Shown here piece by piece: positions 41,623-50,819 of a stretch of DNA of 64,000 bases (position 1 is its first letter; every line of letters begins with the position of its first letter). The stretch is from Coriobacteriia bacterium (GTDB lineage Bacteria > Actinomycetota > Coriobacteriia > Coriobacteriales > Eggerthellaceae). Made by a program: the position numbers and the translations under genes. The notes below the pieces were generated by a model. That model saw only the letters and a program-made list of their open reading frames with translations, ran no database searches and was not told the origin of the DNA. The stretch covers positions 33,602 through 97,601 of the forward strand of contig JAUNIP010000002.1 in the NCBI GenBank assembly GCA_030523425.1, given 5' to 3'.

Positions 41623-44061
41623 ATGCTAATTTCAACCAAGTGGCTGGCCGACTACGTAACCGTGCCGGACGGCCTGCAAGATTTCTGTGACCGCTTAGAC
41701 CTTACCGGCACCGGCGTGGAAGGCGTTGAAAAGGTGGGCGCCAACCTGGACGGCGTGGTGGTAGGCCATGTGCTGACCAGCGTGGACCATCCGGATTCGG
41801 ACCATCTTCACGTGACCACGGTGAACGTGGGCGGCGAAGAGCCCCTACAGATTGTGTGCGGCGCGCCTAACATGACCGCCGGCATCAAGGTGCCTGTGGC
41901 CACCATCGGCAGCGTGTTGCCGGGAAACGTGAAAATCAAGAAGGGCAAGATGCGCGGCGTGGAGTCGCACGGCATGTGCTGCAGCAAGCGCGAACTGGAG
42001 CAGGGCACCGACCACGAAGGCATCTGGATTCTGCCCGAAGACGCGCCCGTGGGCATGCCTATTGCGGAATACCTGAAGCTTTCGGACACCGTGCTTGACC
42101 TGGAAATTACCCCCAACCGTCCCGACTGCCTTTCGATGGCGGGCTTTGCGCGTGAAGTGGGCGCCATGTATCGCGTGCCGGTTACCTACCCGGAAAAGCA
42201 GCTGGTGGAAGATGCCGGCCTGCCCGGCGCGGCGCAGCTGTGCACCGTGGAAGTGGAAGACCCCGACCGCTGCCCGCGCTATACCGCGCGCGTCATCAAG
42301 AACGTGAAGATTGGCCCGAGCCCCGATTGGCTGGCCGAACGCGTGACCGCGGCCGGTAGTCGTCCTATCAACAACATCGTGGATGTGACGAACTACATTC
42401 TGTTCCTGCTTGGCCAGCCCTTGCACGCCTTCGACTACGACAAGCTGGTGGGCGAAGACGGCCAGGCGCACATTATTGTGCGCGCAGCTGAAGACGGCGA
42501 GCAGTTCACCACGCTAGACGACGTGGAGCGCACGCTGACCAGCGACATGACCGTCATTGCCACGCCGGAGCGCGCCGTTGCGCTGGCGGGCGTGATGGGC
42601 GGCCTGGATTCCGAAGTGACCGAAGAAACCACCACCATCCTGCTGGAAGCCGCCACCTTCGAGCGCGGCCGCACCAGCCGCACCAGCCGCAACCTGGGGC
42701 TGATCAGCGAAAGCTCCATGCGCTACGAACGCGGCGTGGATGACAATTCCTGCGCGCTGAACAGTGACTTTGCCGCGGCGCTGATGGCGGAAGTGTCTGG
42801 CGGCACGGTGTGCCCCGGCATGGTGGATGTGTACCAGAAGGTCACGTTGCCCGTGAATCTGAAGCTGCGTGTGCAGCGCTGCCAAAACTTCCTGGGTGCC
42901 GAAATTTCCGCGGAGGAAATGACTGACATTCTGCAGCGTCTGGGTTGCGAAGTTGCGCCTTCCGGCGAAGAGGGTGTGCTAGATGTGGTGGCCCCCACCT
43001 TCCGCCCCGACCTGGAACGCGAAGTCGACCTGTACGAGGAAATCCTGCGCCTGTATGGCATGGATCGCATTGAATCCACGCTGCCGGCGGGCCGTGGCCG
43101 CTTGGGTGTGCGCAGTGAAGCGCAGCGTAAGATGGATGTTGTCAACAACACCTTGCGCGCGTGCGGTTTGAACGAAACCATGACGTATTCGTTTGCCGAT
43201 CCCACCGAACTGGAAAAGCTGCGCATGCCAACGGAAGGCTTGGGCATTCCCGTTGAGCTGCTGAATCCCTTGAACGCCGAACAATCGGTGATGCGCCAAA
43301 GCATCATCCCCGGCCTGCTGCGTTCGGTGGCCTACAACCAAAGCCACGGCGTTCGCAACGTGCAGCTGTACGAAACCGGCGTGGTGTTTTACGCGTCCCA
43401 GGGCCACAAAAAGCCCAAGGAGCGTCAGAAGCTGGCGGGCGTGTTAGCCGGCGCCATGGCAGAAGCCGGCTGGAATGTGGCCCCTGCGGCCTTCGACTTC
43501 TTCGACGGCAAGGGCGTGGTGGAAAGCTTGGCCCGCGAATTGGCCATCCCCAAGCTGCGCTTCAAGGCGCTTAGTGCCGAAGAGGCCCCGCATTTGCAGC
43601 CAGGCCGTGCTGCCCAAGTGCTTTCCGGTGGCAGTCTGCTGGGTTGGGTGGGTGAAATCCACCCGCTGGCAGCGAAGGCGTTTGACGCCGCGGCGCCCGT
43701 GGTGGCCTTCGAACTGGACGTGGACGCCCTGCTGAAGGCTGCCCAGCCCAGCCGTCCCTACGTGGATGTTCCCACGTTCCCCGCGGTCACCATAGACGTG
43801 GCCTTCGTGGTGGATGAAGACGTGACGCACGAAACCATGGTGCAGCGCATCACGTCGGCCGGCGGCAAGCTGCTGGAAAGCGTCAGTCTGTTCGACGTGT
43901 ATCGCGACGCCCTGCGCGTGGGCCCCGGCAAGAAATCCATGGCCTACAACCTGACGTATCGCGCCGCCGACCGCACCCTGACCAGCGAAGAGGTAGAAAA
44001 AACCCACGACCGCATAATCAAGAAAGTGTGCGGCAGTGTAGGTGCCGAAGTGCGCTCGTAA
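41623..44061 (+). CDS. pheT: Phenylalanyl-tRNA synthetase beta subunit
   Basis: 812 aa. The N-terminal tRNA-binding domain (VVVGHVLTSVDHPDSDHLHVTTVNVG) is present. The B3/B4 editing module and B5 domain follow (LDLEITPNRPDCLSM, NNIVDVTNYIL, MRYERGVD), and the anticodon-binding FDX-ACB domain closes the protein. Sixteen bases separate it from pheS, with a good GGAAGGGG ribosome site. Confidence 0.96.
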   Translation: MLISTKWLADYVTVPDGLQDFCDRLDLTGTGVEGVEKVGANLDGVVVGHVLTSVDHPDSDHLHVTTVNVGGEEPLQIVCGAPNMTAGIKVPVATIGSVLPGNVKIKKGKMRGVESHGMCCSKRELEQGTDHEGIWILPEDAPVGMPIAEYLKLSDTVLDLEITPNRPDCLSMAGFAREVGAMYRVPVTYPEKQLVEDAGLPGAAQLCTVEVEDPDRCPRYTARVIKNVKIGPSPDWLAERVTAAGSRPINNIVDVTNYILFLLGQPLHAFDYDKLVGEDGQAHIIVRAAEDGEQFTTLDDVERTLTSDMTVIATPERAVALAGVMGGLDSEVTEETTTILLEAATFERGRTSRTSRNLGLISESSMRYERGVDDNSCALNSDFAAALMAEVSGGTVCPGMVDVYQKVTLPVNLKLRVQRCQNFLGAEISAEEMTDILQRLGCEVAPSGEEGVLDVVAPTFRPDLEREVDLYEEILRLYGMDRIESTLPAGRGRLGVRSEAQRKMDVVNNTLRACGLNETMTYSFADPTELEKLRMPTEGLGIPVELLNPLNAEQSVMRQSIIPGLLRSVAYNQSHGVRNVQLYETGVVFYASQGHKKPKERQKLAGVLAGAMAEAGWNVAPAAFDFFDGKGVVESLARELAIPKLRFKALSAEEAPHLQPGRAAQVLSGGSLLGWVGEIHPLAAKAFDAAAPVVAFELDVDALLKAAQPSRPYVDVPTFPAVTIDVAFVVDEDVTHETMVQRITSAGGKLLESVSLFDVYRDALRVGPGKKSMAYNLTYRAADRTLTSEEVEKTHDRIIKKVCGSVGAEVRS

Positions 44062-44066
44062 AATGT

Positions 44067-44197
44067 TGCGCCGTTTTGCCGAACGGCGCAACCGCTCGAT
44101 GCTGTGCGGGGCGTGAATGCCCTGATAAGCCCCTTGTTTTTGGGCTCACGTAGCGTCAGTACGCTACGCCCGAAAGGAATCCGCCATCCCGCCCCGC
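44067..44197. repeat. Intergenic mosaic hairpin element, copy C
   Basis: Short hairpin 44067-44090 (TGCGCCGTT/AACGGCGCA, loop around TTGCC), then a second element with arms GCGGGGCG (44106) and CGCCCCGC (44190) and an inner CGTAGCG/CGCTACG hairpin. It resembles copy A at 31996 up to the inner hairpin, but its right side (AATCCGCCATCCCGCC) matches the copy B arm at 32343. It lies five bases after the pheT stop. Confidence 0.85.
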
Positions 44198-44238
44198 GGA
44201 GAGTTTTCAGGAAGTTGGGCAGGTCGCCAGGGCGCGCC

Positions 44239-45672
44239 CTACTCCTCCATAGGCTTTATGGTGCGGCCTAAGCGGTCGAATTTGGCTATGTCGGTGTCGG
44301 CCATGCCCTGGTTGGGGTTGTGGCGCTTTTCGAAGAAGGGGTCTTCGGGGTTGGTCCACAGCTGTTCGGAAACCACGTCCCATTCCTCTATTACCTGGTG
44401 GCAGCGTGCGCACAGGTCGCGGGGATCTTCGGGCTGCTCCAGGTCGGTGGAATGGGCACCGGTGCGCTCTACCATTTCGGCTAACGCATCCTTGTTTTCC
44501 AGAATGGGGCAAGGGCGCAGCAGGTTGTCGCTGAACGGCTGTCCTTCGTAGTAGGCCATGAAAAGGGGCGAACGCAGGGCGTCAAGCAGCGACACATCGT
44601 GGATGTTGGCGTTGGAATAGTGCGCGAACACGCAAGGCTCCACATCGCCGGCAGCGTTGATATGCAGGTACCTACGCCCGCCTGCGATGCAGCCGCCCAC
44701 GAATTCGCCGTCGTTTTGGAAGTCCAGCGTGAGCAGGGGCTTCTTTGAGCGCATGTCGCGCACGAAGTTGTACAGGTGCACGCGCTGCTTGGCCTGCACC
44801 ATTAAGTCGGCGCTGGCGTTCGCGCCTACGGGCATGTACGTGAAAATCCAAGCGAACAGGGCGCCCTTGCTTATCAGCCAATCGAAAAATTCTTCCGATG
44901 CGATGGAGTACGCATTCGCGTTGGTGTAGCAGCACGAAACGCCGAAGGGCAGGCCGTGTGCATTCAACAGGTCCATGGCCTTGCTCACCTTTTGATAGGT
45001 GCCCGCTCCGCGGCGCGCGTCGGTGGCTTCTTCGAAACCTTCGGCGCTGATGGCGGGCACAAAGTTCTTCACGCGAATCATTTCCTGGCAGAAAGCTTCG
45101 TCGATCAGCGTGGCGTTGGTGAAGCATAAAAACGCGCAGTCGGGGTAGCGCTCGCACAGTATGATTAAGTCCTTTTTGCGCACCAGCGGTTCGCCACCGG
45201 TGTAGATGTAAATATGAACGCCCAGTTCGCGGCCTTGCTGGATGATGGAATCTATATCGTCAAGCGTCAGGTTCAGGCTGTGGCCGTATTCGGCCGCCCA
45301 ACAGCCGGTGCAGTGCAGGTTGCAGGCGCTGGTGGGGTCTAACAGGATGGCCCACGGAATATTGCACTGGTACTTTTCGCGCATTCCTTCTTGGGTATTC
45401 CATGCCAAGAAGTTGGCGTCAACCACGAAGGCTTTCAGCAGGTCGCCGACCACTTCAGGATTCAAATGGGTCAGGCGCAGCAACAGCTGGTACCAGTTGT
45501 TTTCTTCTTCGATGGCCGTGCGGAAGGCTTTCCGTTGACTGGGGAACAGGCTGTCGGGCGCTAAGTCGTCAAAGCCCTTCATCACCTTGGGGATGTTTTC
45601 TTCGGGGTTTTCCAACAGGTAATCAATCAACTTGTCTAATGCAACTTTCTTCACGCGGTTTTGCAGCTTCAT
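44239..45672 (-). CDS. Radical SAM protein with C-terminal cysteine-rich domain
   Basis: 477 aa. The radical SAM cluster motif is CNLHCTGC in DPTSACNLHCTGCWAAEYG, and YIYTGGEPLV is the glycine-rich SAM site. The C-terminal half holds further cysteines (GGCIAGGRRYLHINAAG, VEPCVFAHY, LRPCPILE, DLCARCHQ), consistent with a SPASM-like auxiliary cluster. The N-terminal 90 residues are an unassigned helical domain. Substrate unknown. It is divergent from a TetR regulator with inverted repeats between them, so TetR control is likely. Confidence 0.88.
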   Translation of the reverse strand: MKLQNRVKKVALDKLIDYLLENPEENIPKVMKGFDDLAPDSLFPSQRKAFRTAIEEENNWYQLLLRLTHLNPEVVGDLLKAFVVDANFLAWNTQEGMREKYQCNIPWAILLDPTSACNLHCTGCWAAEYGHSLNLTLDDIDSIIQQGRELGVHIYIYTGGEPLVRKKDLIILCERYPDCAFLCFTNATLIDEAFCQEMIRVKNFVPAISAEGFEEATDARRGAGTYQKVSKAMDLLNAHGLPFGVSCCYTNANAYSIASEEFFDWLISKGALFAWIFTYMPVGANASADLMVQAKQRVHLYNFVRDMRSKKPLLTLDFQNDGEFVGGCIAGGRRYLHINAAGDVEPCVFAHYSNANIHDVSLLDALRSPLFMAYYEGQPFSDNLLRPCPILENKDALAEMVERTGAHSTDLEQPEDPRDLCARCHQVIEEWDVVSEQLWTNPEDPFFEKRHNPNQGMADTDIAKFDRLGRTIKPMEE

Positions 45673-45760
45673 GGGCGTCCTTTCACGTTTGGAATCTTGC
45701 GGGGAAGTGCTTTCAGAGGGGAGTTTATTTCTGGCTTTGTGTGGTTTCTACCCCAAAATT

Positions 45761-45790
45761 CCCTAACTGTGGAATAATCTACAACTAGGG
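45761..45790. promoter_or_regulatory. Candidate TetR operator between the radical SAM and TetR genes
   Basis: CCCTAACTGT (45761-45770) and ACAACTAGGG (45781-45790) are inverted with 8 of 10 positions matching. A further TTAGGGAT follows at 45796. Such dyads between a TetR gene and its divergent target are typical operators. Confidence 0.6.
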
Positions 45791-45836
45791 AAAAATTAGG
45801 GATTATCCGATGTAGGAACAAAAGAAGCGGGAAAGT

Positions 45837-46478
45837 ATGGCAAGCGTACATTCGAAATCCACCCGACCGAAGCAGGACAGGCGAATTGAAAAAACCGATC
45901 AGGCAATTCAGCAGGCCTTTAGATCTATTGTGGCGGAAAAAGGCATGAATAACGTTACGGTTAGCGAATTGTCGCGACGAGCTAACGTCGATCGCAAGAC
46001 GTTTTATCTCCATTACGCTTCGATAGCTAATCTGGCCGAAGAAATTCTGACTGCCAAAGTTCAGCGCGTCATTATGGGGGTTACGCTGCGGGCAGCTACC
46101 GGCGAACTTAATGTGGCTAATATGGTGGTTGAGGAATTGAACCGAGTTTTTATGGATGACCTGGCATTCTATCAGGGTATAGTGCGTTTCATGCCTGTGG
46201 AGGTGTTTGTGGAGAGGGCGTGGCCTTCCGCCTATCAGGCCATGCGCTTGATTGCGTGCAATTACGCAGGTGACGAAAAGGAATTTTGTGTGTCCCTACG
46301 GTTTTCCTTGGCGGGGTTTGTGGCGGCATACAAACATTTTCTGCTTTCGGACAATGTAGATTTTGAAACGTTCACGCCTGAGGTTGAAAGAATTGTGAAC
46401 CACGTGTTGCTTGCGTTTGGCGTGGACCCGCACATGATTGCCATCGACTCAATCGGTGCAACATTAGGTAACAAATAG
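45837..46478 (+). CDS. TetR/AcrR-family transcriptional regulator
   Basis: 213 aa. The N-terminal helix-turn-helix is intact: RSIVAEKGMNNVTVSELSR then RANVDRKTFYLHYASI, the standard TetR recognition helix. The remaining 150 residues form the ligand domain of unknown specificity. The start ATG follows AGCGGGAA. The gene is divergent from the radical SAM gene and upstream of an unrelated 245-aa protein gene that has its own palindrome. Confidence 0.88.
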   Translation: MASVHSKSTRPKQDRRIEKTDQAIQQAFRSIVAEKGMNNVTVSELSRRANVDRKTFYLHYASIANLAEEILTAKVQRVIMGVTLRAATGELNVANMVVEELNRVFMDDLAFYQGIVRFMPVEVFVERAWPSAYQAMRLIACNYAGDEKEFCVSLRFSLAGFVAAYKHFLLSDNVDFETFTPEVERIVNHVLLAFGVDPHMIAIDSIGATLGNK

Positions 46479-46540
46479 GAGGGAAATCCGCGTCGGAGCT
46501 GCGGTTAGGGCATCTTGGTGCACACCGTTCTTTTCTTAAA

Positions 46541-46566
46541 ATTTCTAGAACACTTGTTCTAGAAAT
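46541..46566. promoter_or_regulatory. 26-bp perfect palindrome upstream of the 245-aa protein gene
   Basis: Twelve-base arms ATTTCTAGAACA and TGTTCTAGAAAT around CT. The core GAAC-ACTT-GTTC has the form of a LexA box in Gram-positive bacteria. It also resembles a TetR operator, and the TetR gene lies just upstream. Which protein binds is not known. Confidence 0.75.
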
Positions 46567-46697
46567 GTGTTACACTATCAAGCAAGAAATACTGGACGAA
46601 AGACCATCTAGAATCCATCCTATCTGTAGAAAAGGCACCTGCGGTTGCCCTAGGTAGGTGCGTCTTTCGTTCCCCTTCTCGCGAAAGGAGTGCGCTT

Positions 46698-47435
46698 ATG
46701 TTTGACGAACATGAAACCTTCGAAGCAACTGTGTGGACCCGCTATCATGTGCCCTTCCAGGACTTGCCCACCCTTGCGTCATTGCTGTCCCATTGCGACC
46801 AAGCGGTGCTGCAATCCATTGCCGAAAAGTACTTTTTCGATCCGCTGGGAAATCGCTCCGAAAGGGAGCGGTGTAGCTTCAAAGATCATTTCCAAAGCCT
46901 TATCTACGAAGCCAAAAAGTTCGATTACAACCCCGCTGCCACCGATGACGAATGGGTGCTGCTTCCCTTAGAAGATTTTGTAGCAAGAGGGGTAGACGGC
47001 ACCCTGCTCAGGCGCATCCTGGCACCTCGGGTGCTGCTGCGTTCCTATGACCGTTCGCCGCAGGGGTGGGGCGTGCGCGCATCCAGCTCGTATTTTCAGG
47101 AGCCTTGGGAAGCGTTGTTTTCCTACCACGTATGGATGGGGGACGCGCTTACGGTGAAGGAGCGTTACATCATGTTGGCGTCAGCCGCCTGGGAAGCCAT
47201 CGCATCGAAGGTGGACAGCCCTTACTGCGTGCACAACGAGGGGGTTCCCCAAAATCCCAGCTCCTCTTATTACTACTATTTCAAGGATGTGTGGGGCTTG
47301 TCTGTGCAAGAAGACTTCGAGCAGGCCTATTTCGAAACCCTGAAAACCTTAGCGCGCGAATTGAACGAGCGAGCATGGGAAAACTTCTGTAATGAAAGGG
47401 CTTGCTTCATGGAAAGGGTCGTTCGTGTCTCTTAA
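46698..47435 (+). CDS. Unidentified 245-aa protein
   Basis: 245 aa, soluble, no signal peptide and no motif I recognise. It is rich in aromatic residues (FKDHFQSLIYEAKKFDY, SSYYYYFKDVWGL) and mostly helical in appearance. The size and acidic, aromatic character loosely recall TorD-type chaperones, but the sequence does not support that name. It stands alone behind a good AAAGGAG site and the perfect palindrome at 46541. Possibly controlled by the upstream TetR protein or LexA. Confidence 0.6.
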   Translation: MFDEHETFEATVWTRYHVPFQDLPTLASLLSHCDQAVLQSIAEKYFFDPLGNRSERERCSFKDHFQSLIYEAKKFDYNPAATDDEWVLLPLEDFVARGVDGTLLRRILAPRVLLRSYDRSPQGWGVRASSSYFQEPWEALFSYHVWMGDALTVKERYIMLASAAWEAIASKVDSPYCVHNEGVPQNPSSSYYYYFKDVWGLSVQEDFEQAYFETLKTLARELNERAWENFCNERACFMERVVRVS

Positions 47436-47640
47436 CTCACTTGAAACATAAGAAATACGTGTGCGAAACATTCCTTGACTAGACTGGTCTGACCACAGAC
47501 TGTGGGGACTTTGCGCCCTGAGTTCGCAGCCCGCCTGATTTCTTATTCGGACCGGGAATCTAAGGCTTCGGGCAAGGGGCGTGGTCCGCCACTTCATTAC
47601 GTGAGTAATGTTACATAAAGACGAGAGTAGGAGATGTCTC
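47436..47640. promoter_or_regulatory. Control region of the glutamate synthase operon
   Basis: A TTGACT (47475-47480) is followed at once by the palindrome TGGTCTGACCA (47485-47495), of the TNGT-NNN-ACNA form bound by FadR-subfamily GntR regulators. A second dyad CATTAC/GTAATG (47595-47610) lies shortly before the ribosome site. No binding protein is identified. The transcript start is not clear. Confidence 0.55.
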
Positions 47641-48825
47641 ATGTCGATGAGGGATAACCTGCGGGAAGGCGATGTGAGAATACCTTCTGGCTGTGCTATC
47701 TCTGGCATTATGGACCGCAGCGGCGGCCGCCATGATGGCAGCGATATCCTGAAGTCCATCGCCCTCATGCACGACAGAAGCAATGGCTTAGGCGGCGGCT
47801 TTGCTGCCTATGGCATCTATCCTGAATACCAGGATTTGTATGCCTTCCACATCATGTACGAATCCAAAACGGCCCGTTCTGAAACGGAAGCGTATCTGGA
47901 CAAGTACTTCATGGCAGAAAAGCAAGAGCGCATTCCCACCGAAAAGGTAAGCGCCATCAAGGATTCGCCGGAAATTTGGCGTTACTTCGTGGCGCCCCAC
48001 CCCATCCGCCTGACCACGTCGGAAACGGACGAAGCGGAATATACCATGCAGCACGTGTTCCACATCAATGCCAATATCAAAGGCGCCTTCGTAGCGTCTT
48101 CCGGCAAGAACATGGGCGCGTTCAAGGGCGTGGGATATCCGGAAGACATCGGCGAGTTCTACCGCATTCAGGACTACAAAGCCTGGGCGTGGACGGCGCA
48201 CGGGCGCTTCCCAACCAACACTCCCGGTTGGTGGGGCGGCGCGCATCCCTTCACGCTGCTGGACTGGTCGGTGGTGCACAACGGCGAAATTTCCAGCTAC
48301 GACACCAACCGCCGCTACGTGGAACAGTTCGGCTACAAGTGTGAGCTGCAGACCGACACTGAAGTCATTACGTACTTGTTTGACCTGCTGGCTCGCCGCC
48401 ATGGCTTTTCGCAGGAATTGGCCGCCCACATTATGACCGCCTCTTCCTGGGACGATATCGATCGCATGAGCCCTGAAGACGCTGCCTTCGAAACCGCCCT
48501 GCGCGCCACGTATTCAAACGCCCTGGTCAATGGCCCGTTTTCCGTGATCGTCGGCAGTCAAGAAGGCCTGCTGGCCTTAAACGACCGCCTGAAGCTGCGC
48601 GCGTTGATGGTGGGCGAAAAGGATTCCATGGTGTATTTCGCCAGCGAGCAGGCCGCCATCGAAGTGGTATGTCCGGACGTGAAAAACGTGCGCTCCATAG
48701 ACGGCGGCGTTCCCTTCGTGGTGCAGCTTGACGAAGTGGCGGCACGCAAGGCCACCGAGGCCGCAGAAAATATTCCCCAGCTTATGCCCCAACCTCACGA
48801 GGTTGGCGTCTTGCCCGCTCGATGA
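47641..48825 (+). CDS. Glutamate synthase, glutamine amidotransferase domain protein (archaeal-type split GltB1)
   Basis: 394 aa class II glutamine amidotransferase. The nucleophile is the Cys in SGCAISGIMDRSGG, near residue 18, here not at the second position, so N-terminal trimming of about 17 residues may be needed. WTAHGRFPTNTPGWWGG and VVHNGEISSYDTNRRY are the signature glutamine-site motifs. In this split enzyme it releases ammonia from glutamine for the synthase protein encoded downstream. ATG 47641 follows TAGGAGATG. First gene of a five-gene operon. Confidence 0.92.
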   Translation: MSMRDNLREGDVRIPSGCAISGIMDRSGGRHDGSDILKSIALMHDRSNGLGGGFAAYGIYPEYQDLYAFHIMYESKTARSETEAYLDKYFMAEKQERIPTEKVSAIKDSPEIWRYFVAPHPIRLTTSETDEAEYTMQHVFHINANIKGAFVASSGKNMGAFKGVGYPEDIGEFYRIQDYKAWAWTAHGRFPTNTPGWWGGAHPFTLLDWSVVHNGEISSYDTNRRYVEQFGYKCELQTDTEVITYLFDLLARRHGFSQELAAHIMTASSWDDIDRMSPEDAAFETALRATYSNALVNGPFSVIVGSQEGLLALNDRLKLRALMVGEKDSMVYFASEQAAIEVVCPDVKNVRSIDGGVPFVVQLDEVAARKATEAAENIPQLMPQPHEVGVLPAR

Positions 48826-48840
48826 AGGGAGGCTTAGAAC

Positions 48841-50346
48841 ATGCTTGATTACCTGCTTCCCAAATTCAAGATCCTGCGTGATAAAGATTTGTGCATCCAG
48901 TGCGGCGTGTGCGAACGCTCGTGTTCCAACGAAGTGCACAAGGTTGACGAAGATTTGGGCTGCGTGGTGGCTGACCACGCCCAATGCGTGAACTGCCAGC
49001 GCTGCGTGTGCATGTGCCCCACGCATGCTTTAGCCATTACGAAGTGGCCCCAGGTAGACCCAGGCTCCAAGAACTGGACGCTGGGTTATATGCAAGATAT
49101 TGCCAAGCAGGCCCAAACCGGTGGCGTGCTGTTGGCTTCCATGGGCAACCCCGAACCGTATCCCATTTATTGGGATCACCTGCTGCTGAACGCTTCGCAG
49201 GTTACCAACCCCTCCATTGACCCGCTGCGTGAACCCATGGAAACCCGCGTGTTGCTGGGCAGCCGCCCCGACGCGCTAAAGGTGAACGAACGCGAGCGTA
49301 CGGTGCTGACCACCATGCCGCCCCAGATTAAGCTGGATGTGCCGCTGATGTTTTCGGCCATGAGCTTCGGCTCCATTTCGCTGAATGCGCAAAAGTCGTT
49401 GGCCATTGCCGCTCACGAGCTGGGTATCTACTTCAACACCGGTGAAGGTGGCCTGCATCGCGAACTTGAGCCGTTGGCTGACCGTGCCATCGTGCAGGTG
49501 GCTTCGGGCCGCTTCGGCGTAGACCCGCATTACCTGAACGCGGGTGCTGCCATTGAAATCAAGATTGGCCAGGGCGCCAAGCCGGGCATCGGCGGGCACC
49601 TGCCGGGTGAAAAAATCAACGAAGAAGTGTCTCGCACGCGTATGATTCCGCAGGGCACCGACGCTATTTCGCCCGCTCCGCACCATGACATTTATTCCAT
49701 CGAAGACCTGCGCCAGCTCATCTTCTCACTGAAGGAAGCCACTAACTACACCAAGCCGGTCGGCGTGAAGATTGCTGCCGTGCACAACGTGGCCGCTATT
49801 GCTTCGGGCATTGCGCGCGCCGGGGCTGACATCATCACTGTTGACGGCTTCCGCGGCGGCACGGGTGCCGCCCCCAAGCGCATCCGCGACAACGTGGGCA
49901 TTCCCATTGAACTGGCCTTAGCCGCGGTTGATCAGCGCTTGCGTGACGAAGGCATTCGTTCCCGCGTAAGCCTGGTAGCGGCAGGCTCCATGCGCAGTTC
50001 TGCCGACGTGGTGCGTGCCATCGCTTTGGGGGCAGATGCCTGCTACATTGCGTCTTCGGCGCTTATAGCCTTGGGCTGCCACCAGTGCCAAAGCTGCAGC
50101 ACGGGCCGTTGCAACTGGGGCATTGCCACCCAGCGGGCCGATCTTACGAAGCGCTTGAACCCCGAAATTGGCGCCGAGCGCGTGGTGAACATGGTGCGTG
50201 CGTGGACGCACGAAATCCAAGAGATGATGGGCGGTATGGGCATCAATGCCGTGGACAGCCTGCGCGGCAACCGCCTGATGCTAAGGGGAGTCGGCTTGAA
50301 CGAAAAAGAGCTGGAAATCCTTGGCGTGAAGTACGCAGGGGAGTGA
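48841..50346 (+). CDS. Glutamate synthase FMN/FeS core with N-terminal ferredoxin domain (split GltB2)
   Basis: 501 aa. Residues 15-65 carry a two-cluster ferredoxin (CIQCGVCERSC, CVNCQRCVCMCP). From about residue 140 comes the FMN-binding synthase domain: MFSAMSFGSISLNAQKSLA, FGVDPHYLNAGAAIEIKIGQ, IGGHLPGEKI, VDGFRGGTGAAPKRI and the 3Fe-4S type CHQCQSCSTGRCNWGIAT. It builds glutamate from 2-oxoglutarate and ammonia. Ammonia and electrons must come from neighbouring subunits. The stop TGA shares a base with an ATG, but the better start of the next gene is six bases on. Confidence 0.95.
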   Translation: MLDYLLPKFKILRDKDLCIQCGVCERSCSNEVHKVDEDLGCVVADHAQCVNCQRCVCMCPTHALAITKWPQVDPGSKNWTLGYMQDIAKQAQTGGVLLASMGNPEPYPIYWDHLLLNASQVTNPSIDPLREPMETRVLLGSRPDALKVNERERTVLTTMPPQIKLDVPLMFSAMSFGSISLNAQKSLAIAAHELGIYFNTGEGGLHRELEPLADRAIVQVASGRFGVDPHYLNAGAAIEIKIGQGAKPGIGGHLPGEKINEEVSRTRMIPQGTDAISPAPHHDIYSIEDLRQLIFSLKEATNYTKPVGVKIAAVHNVAAIASGIARAGADIITVDGFRGGTGAAPKRIRDNVGIPIELALAAVDQRLRDEGIRSRVSLVAAGSMRSSADVVRAIALGADACYIASSALIALGCHQCQSCSTGRCNWGIATQRADLTKRLNPEIGAERVVNMVRAWTHEIQEMMGGMGINAVDSLRGNRLMLRGVGLNEKELEILGVKYAGE

Positions 50347-50351
50347 TGAGC

Positions 50352-50819
50352 ATGAAACGAATCTATGCCATTCAGGCCTGGTGCTTGGACTGCAAGCGCT
50401 GCGAAGTTGCCTGCAAAACGTTCCATTCCCCGTTCGAGAACACGGTGAAGGCTTTCAAACTAGGGGAATCTGACCTGCATTCGCGCGTGCGCGTGGAAGG
50501 CACGAAGACCACCTCTATCGCCATCAATTGCCGCCACTGCGAAAACCCCCAATGCGTGATGGGATGCATTTCCGGTGCTATGCAGAAAGACCCGGTCACC
50601 GGCGTGGTAACGTCTGACCCGGAACGCTGCGTGGGGTGCCGCACCTGCGTTTCCATGTGCCCCTTCGGCGCCGTGCACGTGGAAGAGGTTTCCGTCAAAG
50701 GCATTGCTTACAAGTGCGATTTATGCGGCGATGTGCTAGGTGAGCCGGGAACGCCCCAGTGCGTTGCGGCCTGTCCCAACCGCGCTCTTATTTACGTGGA
50801 AAGCGAGGCGACGTGCTAA
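50352..50819 (+). CDS. Polyferredoxin-type 4Fe-4S protein of the glutamate synthase operon
   Basis: 155 aa electron-transfer subunit. The cysteine groups are CLDCKRCEVACK, CRHCENPQCVMGC, CVGCRTCVSMCPFGA and CDLCG/CVAACP, the four-cluster pattern of HycB/DmsB-like subunits. It probably moves electrons between the FAD oxidoreductase and the synthase core. ATG 50352 has GGGGAG eight bases upstream, better than the ATG at 50346. The stop overlaps the next start by one base. Confidence 0.9.
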   Translation: MKRIYAIQAWCLDCKRCEVACKTFHSPFENTVKAFKLGESDLHSRVRVEGTKTTSIAINCRHCENPQCVMGCISGAMQKDPVTGVVTSDPERCVGCRTCVSMCPFGAVHVEEVSVKGIAYKCDLCGDVLGEPGTPQCVAACPNRALIYVESEATC

